From the NCBI GenBank assembly GCA_964657885.1, contig CAZZWO010000003.1:1-45400 (forward strand): a DNA stretch of 45,400 nucleotides, given 5' to 3'. Shown piece after piece: positions 32,161-40,468 of this stretch; position 1 is the stretch's first letter, and the number at the start of each line of letters is the position of its first letter. The position numbers and the translations under genes were made by a program. Under the pieces are notes generated by a model. That model had not been told where the DNA came from and did not search any database. It was given only the letters and a program-made list of their open reading frames with translations. This stretch comes from BOG-908 sp964657885 (lineage in GTDB: Bacteria > Pseudomonadota > Alphaproteobacteria > Acetobacterales > Acetobacteraceae).

Positions 32161-33500
32161 CCCGGCAGTTCGGCCTTCCTGAAACCTGCCCAGCAATCGT
32201 CGTAGTCGAGCTGCATCAACGGGCTATCGACAGCGGCACGCGTCGGCCGGATGACGTAACGGCTCTCGACCATGAAGGCCATCGTGTTGTCGATCCGGTG
32301 CGGTTTCAGTCCGGCGGCAACAGCGTTTTCGTAGCTCGCCTGGTCGGGGCCGTGGCCTGCCATCTGGTTGTGCAACGAAGCGCCGCCCGGTGCAAAGCCA
32401 CCGGCTTTGGCATCGTATGCGCCATGGATCAGGCCCATGAACTCGCTCATGACGTTGCGGTGGAACCAGGGCGGCCGGAAGGTATCCTCGGCGACCATCC
32501 AGCGCGGCGGAAAGATCACGAAGTCGCAATTCGCGGTTCCCGGCGTGTCGCTCGGACTTGTCAGCACGGTGAATATGGATGGGTCGGGATGATCGAAACT
32601 GACCGTGTTGATCGTGTTGAAACGACGCAGGTCATAGCGATAAGGTGCGAGGTTGCCATGCCACGCGACCACATCGAACGGGCTGTGATCGAGGGTCGTG
32701 GTCCAGAGCCCACCCTGAAACTTCTGGATGATCTCGGTTGGCTCGTCCCGGTCTTCAAAGACTGCAACAGGCGTTTCGAAATCCCGCGGGTTGGCCAGGC
32801 CATTTGAGCCGATCGGTCCGAGGTCCGGCAGACGGAACAGCGCGCCGTAATTCTCGCAGATGTAGCCGCGCGAGGGCCCGTCCGGCAGCTCAACGGCGAA
32901 ACGCAAACCGCGGGGGATCACCGCAACCTGCTGCGGCTCCACCAGGAAGCGGCCGAGTTCGGTGACGATATCGAGGGCGCCTTGCTGCGGTATGACCAGC
33001 AGCTCGCCATCCGCATTGCCGAATGCGCGGTTCCGCATCGAGACCGTTGCAGCATAACCGTGGACCGCAATGCCGGTGCATGTCCCCGCGTCGCCATTGC
33101 CGCCATAGGTCGTCAGCCCATCGACAAAGTCGACGTCGCCGGCGGGCAACGGAGCCGGATCCCACCGCATGCGGTTGGGCGACGGTGGCACCTCGTCGAA
33201 GGGCGCCGAACGCAACGCCGTGTCCCGTCCATATTTGCGGTAAGCCGGATGGCTCGCGGTCGGACGCAGACGATAGAGCCAGCTCCTGCGGTTTTCCGAA
33301 CGGGGAGCGGTGAACGCCGTGCCGGATAGCTGTTCGGTGTAGAGTCCGAACGGCACATGCTGCGGTGAATTACGACCGACCGGAAGCGCACCTGGAACGG
33401 CCTCCGTCGCAAAATGATTGCCGAACCCCGATAGCATTGTCGTGCCGGTATCTATTGTGCGCACGGTCTCCGGCTCCGGAGCGAAAGGATGGTCGGGCAT
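32157..33500 (-). CDS. hmgA: Homogentisate 1,2-dioxygenase
   Basis: 447-residue non-heme iron dioxygenase that opens the homogentisate ring to maleylacetoacetate. The HRNVMSEFMG stretch supplies the first His and the Glu iron ligands, and NQMAGHGPD the second His. LSGFGNHFATEAVPGALP at the N-terminus and GTCTGIAVHGYA further on are family signatures. ATG 33500 is preceded by AGGAGG 5 nt upstream. It starts 27 nt after hppD and overlaps fahA. Confidence 0.98.
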   Translation of the reverse strand: MPDHPFAPEPETVRTIDTGTTMLSGFGNHFATEAVPGALPVGRNSPQHVPFGLYTEQLSGTAFTAPRSENRRSWLYRLRPTASHPAYRKYGRDTALRSAPFDEVPPSPNRMRWDPAPLPAGDVDFVDGLTTYGGNGDAGTCTGIAVHGYAATVSMRNRAFGNADGELLVIPQQGALDIVTELGRFLVEPQQVAVIPRGLRFAVELPDGPSRGYICENYGALFRLPDLGPIGSNGLANPRDFETPVAVFEDRDEPTEIIQKFQGGLWTTTLDHSPFDVVAWHGNLAPYRYDLRRFNTINTVSFDHPDPSIFTVLTSPSDTPGTANCDFVIFPPRWMVAEDTFRPPWFHRNVMSEFMGLIHGAYDAKAGGFAPGGASLHNQMAGHGPDQASYENAVAAGLKPHRIDNTMAFMVESRYVIRPTRAAVDSPLMQLDYDDCWAGFRKAELPG

Positions 33501-33527
33501 CGGCGCCTCCTGGTCTTGCCGCTCGTC

Positions 33528-34598
33528 TCAGGCATCCACCGTGATCACGCCGCGGCGTATCTGGTCCAATTCGATCGATTCGTACAGCGCCTGGAAATTA
33601 CCGGCGCCAAAACCTTCGTTGCCCTTGCGCTGGATGATCTCGAAGAAGATCGGCCCGAACAGGTTCTCGGTGAAGATCTGCAACAGGATACCCTCACGCT
33701 GCACATCGCCGTCGATCAGGATCCGGTTGCGGCGCAACCTCTCCAGGTCCTCGCCATGCCCGGGGACGCGCTTGTCCACCAGTTCGTAATAGGTCTCGAT
33801 GGTGTCCTGAAGCCTTACGCCGCGGCCGCGAAGCTTTTCGACCGTCGCGAAGATGTCGTTGGTGGACAGGGCAAGATGCTGAATGCCCTCGCCCTTGTAC
33901 TCGCGAAGGAACTCCTCGATCTGGCTGTGCTCGTCCTGGCTTTCGTTCAGCGGAATGCGGATGGCCCCGTCTGGCGCGATCATCGCCTGGCTGAACAGGC
34001 CCGTCGCCTTCCCCTTGATGTCGAAATACTTCTGTTCCTCGAACCCGAAAATCTTCGCGTAGAAGCCCGACCAGGTTCGCATCTCGCCGCGCCGCACATT
34101 GTGCGTAAGGTGATCCAGCAGGTCGAGACCAACGTTGTTTGCGGCTTCGGCTTCTGCGGCGCCAGGCACCGGCGTCCAATCGTCATACAGGCTCCCGCCC
34201 GCACCATGCCGGTCGACCAGGTAAAGGTACGACCCGCCGATACCTTCCAGCACGTAGCTGCCCTCGCCGAGCGTTCCCCGGCCAGCATCGGCTGCACGCC
34301 CCCCACGCGCCAGCGCTGCCTCGAACGCCTCCGCCGCGTCCGCCACGCGGAAGGCCATGCCGCTGGCCGACGCGCCATGTGCTGCGCGGAAATCGGCGGC
34401 CTGTCCCGCCGGCTCGCGGTTCAGAAGAAGGTTGATCCTGCCTTGCTTGTATCGCGTCACCGCCCGGGAAGGGTGCTGCGACGCCGCGACGAACCCCATC
34501 TGGCCGAGCAGCGCGGCCATGCCGTCCGGGTCGGGCGAGGTGAACTCGCAGAATTCGAAGCCATCCAGGCCAAGCGGGTTGGACGCGGCATCGTTCAT
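33528..34598 (-). CDS. hppD: 4-hydroxyphenylpyruvate dioxygenase
   Basis: 356-residue Fe(II) dioxygenase making homogentisate from 4-hydroxyphenylpyruvate. Two vicinal-oxygen-chelate domains are present. Iron ligands lie in DHLTHNV, IQHLALSTNDI and the Glu of FFEIIQRKG. The C-terminal NLFGPIFFEIIQRKGNEGFG block is conserved. ATG 34598 opens the hppD-hmgA-fahA-Rieske operon. A perfect palindrome 17 nt upstream is the likely binding site for the divergent MarR regulator. Confidence 0.98.
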   Translation of the reverse strand: MNDAASNPLGLDGFEFCEFTSPDPDGMAALLGQMGFVAASQHPSRAVTRYKQGRINLLLNREPAGQAADFRAAHGASASGMAFRVADAAEAFEAALARGGRAADAGRGTLGEGSYVLEGIGGSYLYLVDRHGAGGSLYDDWTPVPGAAEAEAANNVGLDLLDHLTHNVRRGEMRTWSGFYAKIFGFEEQKYFDIKGKATGLFSQAMIAPDGAIRIPLNESQDEHSQIEEFLREYKGEGIQHLALSTNDIFATVEKLRGRGVRLQDTIETYYELVDKRVPGHGEDLERLRRNRILIDGDVQREGILLQIFTENLFGPIFFEIIQRKGNEGFGAGNFQALYESIELDQIRRGVITVDA

Positions 34599-34614
34599 CG
34601 CAGGCCCTCACAAC

Positions 34615-34632
34615 TGGTATCGATTGATACCA
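34615..34632. promoter_or_regulatory. Palindromic operator for the MarR regulator
   Basis: TGGTATC-GATT-GATACCA is a perfect 7-bp inverted repeat in the 103-bp divergent gap, 17 nt before hppD and about 70 nt before marR. Size and position suit a MarR dimer that blocks both promoters. A weaker CGGT-TATC-ACCG repeat (about 34686-34697) lies next to the marR start. Confidence 0.75.
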
Positions 34633-34701
34633 AATTGGGAGCTTACCCACCCGGTGTCAACGGTTACTATCTTGCACGTGGATCAGCGGTTATCACCGGG
34701 C

Positions 34702-35169
34702 ATGACCAAGCCGCAGCTCAGGCTCGACGACTTCATCCCCTACCGGCTCTCCTTCACGTCAAACCTGGTGAGCGACGCCATCGCCCATGCCTATGAGACG
34801 TTGTTCGACCTGAAGATCCCCGAATGGCGGCTGATCGCGGTGATCGCCGAAAGCGGTGGCGTCACGCAGCAGCAAATCGGCTCCCGCACACGCATGGACA
34901 AGGTGACGGTCAGCCGCGCGGCGATCGCGCTTTACGGCCGCGGGCTGGTGGACAGGATGCCGAACCCGGAGGACCGGCGTTCGCATCTTCTGGTTTTGAG
35001 CCGGTCCGGCCGCGCGCTCTACGCGAAAGTGGCGCCGAAAGCGCTCGAACTCGAGGCGCGGATTTTCGGCGCGTTCCCGCGGGACGAGGTCGCCCGCTTC
35101 GTCGCGATGCTGAGGCGGATCGACGCCATCGCCGGCAAGGAAGCGCCCGAAACGCCCCGAGCAGACTGA
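34702..35169 (+). CDS. MarR-family transcriptional regulator
   Basis: 155-residue winged-helix dimer. A helical N-terminus (LRLDDFIPYRLSFTSNLVSDAIAHAYE) precedes the DNA-binding region: GVTQQQIGSRTRMDKVTVSRAAIALYGRGLVDR, then the wing PNPEDRRSHLLVLSRSG. It is divergent from hppD, so it probably controls the homogentisate operon, sensing an aromatic intermediate. ATG 34702 is chosen because the longer open frame runs through hppD's promoter and operator. Confidence 0.92.
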   Translation: MTKPQLRLDDFIPYRLSFTSNLVSDAIAHAYETLFDLKIPEWRLIAVIAESGGVTQQQIGSRTRMDKVTVSRAAIALYGRGLVDRMPNPEDRRSHLLVLSRSGRALYAKVAPKALELEARIFGAFPRDEVARFVAMLRRIDAIAGKEAPETPRAD

Positions 35170-35179
35170 CCGCGGCAGC

Positions 35180-35410
35180 TCAGCCGGGCCAGCCCCACCA
35201 CCTTCTGTCGATGACGTGGACCCGGACCGGCATGTCGCCCAACGGTGCCGGACGGTCGAGCAGGGCGCCCGGGTCGGCGAAGCATTCCGCGACGCCGAGC
35301 GTTCGGGTGCAGAACGGCATGGCGATGTCCGGCGTCGAGACGACCAGCCTTGCCCGAGGCCCGCAGCCGGCCAGGCCCAGGCAGAATATCGCGAACCTGA
35401 TCCGCCGCAT
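35180..35410 (-). CDS. Small putative lipoprotein
   Basis: 76 residues. A short positive N-terminus (MRRIRF), a hydrophobic run, and LAGC at residues 13-16 form a lipobox, so it should be a lipid-anchored protein after cleavage at Cys16. The mature part is only 61 residues with no recognised domain and a Pro/Arg-rich end. It is convergent with marR. The ribosome site is weak, and another reading frame overlaps it, so the call is tentative. Confidence 0.55.
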   Translation of the reverse strand: MRRIRFAIFCLGLAGCGPRARLVVSTPDIAMPFCTRTLGVAECFADPGALLDRPAPLGDMPVRVHVIDRRWWGWPG

Positions 35411-35581
35411 GCGTCACCATGCGCCGGCGGGATGAACAAACAGTTTCCAGCGTCCCGCCTGAGCACCGTGCCGTAGCGAACCTGGCCGGACCCTCGGCAG
35501 TGCCAGGGGTTTCCCCGACCCACGCCCGCCGCTATGGTCCGGCGCCATCCGACCCGGCGCTCTTTTCAACCAAGGATCAGC

Positions 35582-36442
35582 GTGCTGGTCCGGCATCCAT
35601 CCCCTAAGGACCAGCCAGCGTTGCCCGATATTTTCGACGAGGTGGAGGAAGATCTCCGGGCCGAACGCGCCCGCGCCCTCGGGCGCCGCTATGCGGGGAC
35701 CGTCGCCGCCCTCATCGTGCTCACGCTCGCGGGCACCGGCGCCTATGTATACTGGCAGCAGCGCAGCCAGCAGGCCGCCGATGCCGTCGCCAGCCGCTTC
35801 ATCACCGCCGCGAAGCTGGCCGACCGCGCCGCCGCGCCCACGCTCGGCGGCGACAAGCCCGACCCGGCGAAGCCCACACCCGAGGCTACGCAGGCACTGC
35901 AGGAGCTGTCGGACATCGCCGCGCACGGTCCTTCCGGCTACCGGGTGCTGGCCCGCCTCCGCCTTGCCGCGCTGCAGTGGCAGACCGGGCAACACAAGGT
36001 GGCGATCGAGTCGTGGCAGGCGGTGTCCGACGATGGCGCGGCACCCGTGCTGCTGCGCGACCTCGCCACCCTGACCAGCGCGCAGCACCAGGTGGATAGC
36101 GGCGATCCGGTGCTGCTGAAGCAGCGGCTGCAAACCCTCACCGCGCCGGACAACCGTTATGCGCCGATGGCCGAACAGGTAATCGCGCTGCTGGACCTGC
36201 GGACCGGCCGCACGCGCGACGCGGCCAACATCATGAACCGCCTGGCAAACGGGCCGATGGTGCCGGAGGGCATCCGCAGCATGGCATCCGACCTGCTCAG
36301 CACGTTGCCTGCCGATGCCACGGCCGAACCGCCGCCTGCGGCCGGTGCCCCGCCTCCAAAGGCTCCGTCGCCCAGGAGCCAGGCGCCCGCCACGCAGAAA
36401 CCGCCGGCCCCGGCGCCGATCGCCCCCGCTTCGCACGGATGA
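35582..36442 (+). CDS. YfgM-like tetratricopeptide membrane protein
   Basis: 286 residues. A single membrane helix (about 37-58) follows a cytoplasmic 36-residue tail, and the periplasmic region is TPR-like (LSDIAAHGPSGYRVLARLRLAALQW, ALLDLRTGRTRDAANIMNRLA). A Pro/Ala-rich tail ends the protein. This matches YfgM-like proteins (TPR_21), which often precede bamB and der, as here. The GTG start at 35582 has AAGGA 5 nt upstream. Likely in periplasmic chaperone traffic or outer-membrane assembly. Confidence 0.85.
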   Translation: MLVRHPSPKDQPALPDIFDEVEEDLRAERARALGRRYAGTVAALIVLTLAGTGAYVYWQQRSQQAADAVASRFITAAKLADRAAAPTLGGDKPDPAKPTPEATQALQELSDIAAHGPSGYRVLARLRLAALQWQTGQHKVAIESWQAVSDDGAAPVLLRDLATLTSAQHQVDSGDPVLLKQRLQTLTAPDNRYAPMAEQVIALLDLRTGRTRDAANIMNRLANGPMVPEGIRSMASDLLSTLPADATAEPPPAAGAPPPKAPSPRSQAPATQKPPAPAPIAPASHG

Positions 36443-36449
36443 TCCCAGA

Positions 36450-37844
36450 GTGACCTTGCCAAACTCGCCTGCCAGCCAGGCGCATGACGACACCTGCCCC
36501 GATGTCCCGCAACCCAGCTTCGGGCCGCGTGGACTGTCCCGGCGGGCGGCCATCCTGCTGCCGTTGCTGGCGCCCGCCTTGTCGGCCTGCAGCTGGTTCG
36601 ACTGGCTGACCGACGAGGCCAAGAAGCCGGTGCCGGGAAACCGTGAGCCGGTGCTCGCCACCTTGCGCGGCCTGCAGGTGGACAACGTCGAGGCGGTCAC
36701 CCTGCCGCCCGCCACGGTTAACGCCGATTGGCTGCAATATGGCGGCAGCGTCAGCCATGTCGGCGGTAACCTCGCCGGCGGGCTCACCAAGACATGGTCG
36801 ACCGAGATCGGCGCCGGCGGCGCCTATCGCGCGCGCATCACCGCGCAGCCGCTGGTTGCCGGCTCGCAGGTGTTCACCATGGACACCGACGGCGTGGTCG
36901 CCGCGTTCGACCTGGCCACCGGCCGCCATGCCTGGCGCACGGTGACCAAGCCGAAAAAGGCGCGGAACAGCAATCTTGGCGGCGGCATCGCCATCGCCGG
37001 CGACCGTCTGTACGCCGTCACCGGCCGTGCCCAGGCGCTTTGCCTCAACCTTTCCGACGGGCACGTGATCTGGCGGGTCGACCTGACTTCGCCGGCCCGC
37101 AGCGCCCCGACGATCGCCGAGGGCAAGCTGTTCGTCGTCACCCTCGACGAGGAGTTGCAGGCGCTGTCGCTGGCCGACGGCCGCTTCATCTGGGCGCACC
37201 AGGGGACGCCGGCCAACACCGGCACGCTCGGCCAGGCGGGACCGGCCTATGCGGGCGGCGTCATCGTCGCCGGCTTCGAATCGGGCGACCTGACGGCGTT
37301 GCGCGCGGACAGCGGCACGCTGGCCTGGACCGACAACATGGGCGGCATGAAGGGCCAGGCCTCGCTCTCCGATTTCGGTTCGGTGCGGGCCGGCCCGGTG
37401 ATCGATGACGGGCTGGTCTATGCGATCGGTCTCGGCGGGCTTCTGGCAGCCCTCGACATCCGGTCCGGCCGCCGGGTCTGGCAGCGCGACGTGGCGGGCG
37501 CCAACACGCCCTGGATTGCCGGCGACATCATGTACCTGCTCAGCACCGAACAGCGTCTCGCGGCGATCGGCAAGGACGACGGCAGCGTGCATTGGGCGAC
37601 CGACCTGCCTCGCTTCGTCAACCCGAAACGCAGCAAGGGGCTGATCAGCTGGACCGGGCCGGTGCTGGCGGGCGGCAAGCTGGTCCTGGTGAGCGACCAT
37701 GCGAAGATGGCCGTCGTCGACCCGATCTCCGGCACCCTGGTCACCACGACGGCGCTGAGCGACACCGCCTCCACGCCGCCCACCGTCGCGCAGAACACCG
37801 TCCTCATCCTGACGGACGACGCCAAGCTGACCGCCTACAAGTAG
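36450..37844 (+). CDS. bamB: Outer-membrane assembly lipoprotein BamB
   Basis: 464 residues. The signal region RGLSRRAAILLPLLAPALSAC ends in a lipobox (LSAC, Cys47), so the mature protein is lipid-anchored in the outer membrane. The rest is a PQQ-like eight-bladed beta-propeller with repeats such as TDGVVAAFDLATGRHAWR and DGLVYAIGLGGLLAALDIRSGRRVW. It helps the BAM complex insert outer-membrane proteins. GTG 36450 is the only reasonable start, though it leaves a longish 30-residue segment before the signal core. Lies 7 nt after the YfgM-like gene. Confidence 0.93.
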   Translation: MTLPNSPASQAHDDTCPDVPQPSFGPRGLSRRAAILLPLLAPALSACSWFDWLTDEAKKPVPGNREPVLATLRGLQVDNVEAVTLPPATVNADWLQYGGSVSHVGGNLAGGLTKTWSTEIGAGGAYRARITAQPLVAGSQVFTMDTDGVVAAFDLATGRHAWRTVTKPKKARNSNLGGGIAIAGDRLYAVTGRAQALCLNLSDGHVIWRVDLTSPARSAPTIAEGKLFVVTLDEELQALSLADGRFIWAHQGTPANTGTLGQAGPAYAGGVIVAGFESGDLTALRADSGTLAWTDNMGGMKGQASLSDFGSVRAGPVIDDGLVYAIGLGGLLAALDIRSGRRVWQRDVAGANTPWIAGDIMYLLSTEQRLAAIGKDDGSVHWATDLPRFVNPKRSKGLISWTGPVLAGGKLVLVSDHAKMAVVDPISGTLVTTTALSDTASTPPTVAQNTVLILTDDAKLTAYK

Positions 37845-37921
37845 AAGCGGCCGAAGTACCGCAAGCTGACCGGCTGCCCCCCGCGGGTGCCAGTAAGCTC
37901 GCCCCGATAAAGGACCTTCCA

Positions 37922-39262
37922 GTGCTCCCCGTGGTCGTCATCGCCGGCCGCCCCAATGTCGGCAAGTCAACGCTGTTCAACCGCCTCGCCGGGCGGCGGG
38001 CGGCGATCGTATCCGACACGCCGGGCGTCACCCGCGACCGCAAGGATGCCGAGGCGATGCTGCGCGGGCGGCAGGTGCGGCTGGTCGATACCGCGGGCCT
38101 GGAGGAGAGCGACCCCGAAGCGATCTACGGCCGCATGCGCGCCAGCAGCGAGGCCGCGGTCGGACAGGCCGACCTGATCGTGTTCGTGATCGACGCCCGC
38201 ATCGGCATCACCCCGGCGGACGAGCATTTCGCGAACTGGCTGCGTCGCCAGAACCGCCCGGTGCTGCTGGTCGCCAACAAGGCCGAGGGCCGCCTGGGCG
38301 TGGCGAACGCACTGGAAGCGTATTCGCTCGGCCTCGGCGACCCGCTCGCGGTCTCGGCGGAGCACAACGAAGGCATCGCCGACCTGATGCGCGAGATTGC
38401 CGAGATGCTGCCGCCCGAGCCGGAAGACGGCGAGGCGCCGGAAGGCACCAGGCCGCTGAAGCTGGCGATCGTCGGCCGACCGAACGCCGGGAAGTCCACC
38501 TTGCTCAACCGGCTGGTCGGCGAGGAACGGATGATCACCGGCCCCGAGCCCGGCCTGACGCGCGATGCGGTCAGCACCATCCTGCACGACCCGGAAGGCG
38601 ACATCGAACTGGTCGATACGGCCGGGTTGCGAAAACGCGCTCGGGTCGAGGAGGCGCTGGAGAAGATGTCGGTCAGCGCGAGCATCGAGGCGCTGAAGAT
38701 GGCCGAGATCGTGGCGCTGACCGTCGATGCATCGCTAGGGCTGCACGAGCAGGATCTGCAGATTGCGCGCCTGGTCGAGCGTGAGGGGCGCGCCTGCGTG
38801 CTGGTGCTCAACAAGTGGGACGCGGTCGAAGACCGCGACAAGACCCGCAAGGCGATCAGCGACCGGCTTGAGTTCAGCATGACGCAGATGCGCGGCATCC
38901 CGGTGGTGACGCTGTCGGCCGCCACCGGTGCGGGCGTGCAGAAGTTCCTGCCGGCGGTGCGGGCCGCCGCCACGGTCTGGAACACCCGCGTGGCCACCGG
39001 GGCGCTGAACCGCTGGTTCGAGACGGCACTCGAGCGGCACCCGCCGCCGCTGGTCGAGGGCCGCCGCCTCAAGTTGCGCTACATCACGCAGGCCAAGGCG
39101 CGGCCGCCGACTTTCCTGGTGTTCGGTACCCGCGCCGAGCTGATGCCCGAAGACTACCACCGCTACCTGGTGAACAGCCTTCGCGAGTCGTTCGCGCTCC
39201 CCGGCACGCCCATCCGCATCCAGGGCCGCGGCACGAAAAACCCCTACGCGGATCAGGAATAG
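37922..39262 (+). CDS. der: GTPase Der (EngA)
   Basis: 446-residue double GTPase for 50S ribosome maturation. Two G domains with P-loops AGRPNVGKS (near residue 8) and VGRPNAGKS (near 187), each followed by DTAG, and NKAE/NKWD motifs; a KH-like C-terminal domain ends GTKNPYADQE. GTG 37922 has AAAGGA 7 nt upstream. It follows bamB by 77 nt, a common arrangement. Confidence 0.97.
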   Translation: MLPVVVIAGRPNVGKSTLFNRLAGRRAAIVSDTPGVTRDRKDAEAMLRGRQVRLVDTAGLEESDPEAIYGRMRASSEAAVGQADLIVFVIDARIGITPADEHFANWLRRQNRPVLLVANKAEGRLGVANALEAYSLGLGDPLAVSAEHNEGIADLMREIAEMLPPEPEDGEAPEGTRPLKLAIVGRPNAGKSTLLNRLVGEERMITGPEPGLTRDAVSTILHDPEGDIELVDTAGLRKRARVEEALEKMSVSASIEALKMAEIVALTVDASLGLHEQDLQIARLVEREGRACVLVLNKWDAVEDRDKTRKAISDRLEFSMTQMRGIPVVTLSAATGAGVQKFLPAVRAAATVWNTRVATGALNRWFETALERHPPPLVEGRRLKLRYITQAKARPPTFLVFGTRAELMPEDYHRYLVNSLRESFALPGTPIRIQGRGTKNPYADQE

Positions 39263-39267
39263 CGCTT

Positions 39268-39286
39268 CCGGGCCATTGCAGCCCGG
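39268..39286. terminator. Convergent hairpin between der and a GT4 gene
   Basis: CCGGGC-N7-GCCCGG is a perfect 6-bp stem between two convergent stop codons, suited to terminate either transcript. No T-run follows. Confidence 0.5.
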
Positions 39287-40468
39287 TCACAGCCTCAGGC
39301 AGTCGAGCGTGCGACGGACCACGTCGGTCTCCCTGTAGCGGTCGAGCGCACGCCGCAGCCCCGCCTCGCCCATCCGCACCCGCGACGCGTGATCCTGCAC
39401 CAGCCGGCGCAACGCAGCGGCGAGCGGAGCCACGGCGGCCGGTTCGACCAGTAACCCCGTCACGCCGTCGATCACCTGCTCGCGCGGGCCGCGTATGCGG
39501 GTGGCGACGACCGGCAGGCCGCACAGCATGGCCTCGATCACCGACATCGGCAGGCCTTCGAAGTGGCTCGGCAACACGAATATGTCGGAAGCGGCGAGAA
39601 TGGCGGCGACGTCGCGCCGGTATCCAAGCCGGCGCAACCGTTTGCCCAAACCGGAGCCGGCGAAATACGGCTCCATGTCCTCGCCATGGTCGCTGGGCAG
39701 GCGCTCACCGACCACCCACAGATCCGCGTCGACATCCCGCATCGCGGCGAGCAGTTCCGGATAGCCTTTATGGCGCACCAGGCGCGACACGACGGTGATC
39801 ACCACGGCGCCGTTCGGCACGCCGAGTTCTGCGCGGATTGCGGCGCGGGCAGCCGGATCGGGGCGGAAGCAAGCGGGGTCGCGGCCGTTGCCGATGGCGA
39901 CAGGCGCGCGCGCGATGCCGAGCCGCTTGGCGTCGGCCGCCTCCTCCGCCGACACGGTCATGAAAATATTGGTCACCCGGCCGGCCAGCCACTCCATCGC
40001 GAGGGATGCCGCACGGCGTGGCCACGGCCCCGGCTGGTTGAACAGGAACCCGTGGCACGTGTAGGCGATCGCCGGGACGCCGGCGGCGCGTGCGGCCAGT
40101 CGGGCGAGGAAACCGCTGATCGGCATGTGCGCGTGCACGAGGTCCGGTTTCTCGGCGCGGAACAACCGGTAGAGCGCCATGAACGCCCGGAACTGGGCAA
40201 TGGGCGACAGGCTTCGTGCCAGCGGCAGCGCGGCGATCCGGAAACCTTCGTGCCGCACCTCGGCGAGCAGCGGGCCGTCGGCGCAGACCCCGATCACGCC
40301 GTGCCCGCGCTCGCGGACGCCGCGCATCAGCGGCAACAGGAAGTGCCGCAACGAGAAATCGACGTTGGTGACCTCGATGACCAGCATCCGCCGCCGGTTC
40401 GCGGCCGCAGTGTTCAGCATCGGCGCTCGGTCGTCCGCGCCGGTCACCCGACCTTGGTTATCGCCCAT
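39287..40468 (-). CDS. GT4-family glycosyltransferase (second)
   Basis: About 393 residues. DFSLRHFLLPLMRGVRERGH and VHAHMPISGFLARLAA at the N-terminal domain, VVSRLVRHKGYPELLAAM at the donor site, and PSHFEGLPMSVIEAMLCGLPVVATRI with the EX7E acids identify a GT4 enzyme of exopolysaccharide type. The ATG at 40468 overlaps the end of the heparinase-like gene by 25 nt; ATG 40420 or 40387 avoid the overlap and are plausible, with no strong ribosome site in any case. Last gene of the leftward rsmB-rpe-heparinase run. Confidence 0.9.
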   Translation of the reverse strand: MGDNQGRVTGADDRAPMLNTAAANRRRMLVIEVTNVDFSLRHFLLPLMRGVRERGHGVIGVCADGPLLAEVRHEGFRIAALPLARSLSPIAQFRAFMALYRLFRAEKPDLVHAHMPISGFLARLAARAAGVPAIAYTCHGFLFNQPGPWPRRAASLAMEWLAGRVTNIFMTVSAEEAADAKRLGIARAPVAIGNGRDPACFRPDPAARAAIRAELGVPNGAVVITVVSRLVRHKGYPELLAAMRDVDADLWVVGERLPSDHGEDMEPYFAGSGLGKRLRRLGYRRDVAAILAASDIFVLPSHFEGLPMSVIEAMLCGLPVVATRIRGPREQVIDGVTGLLVEPAAVAPLAAALRRLVQDHASRVRMGEAGLRRALDRYRETDVVRRTLDCLRL

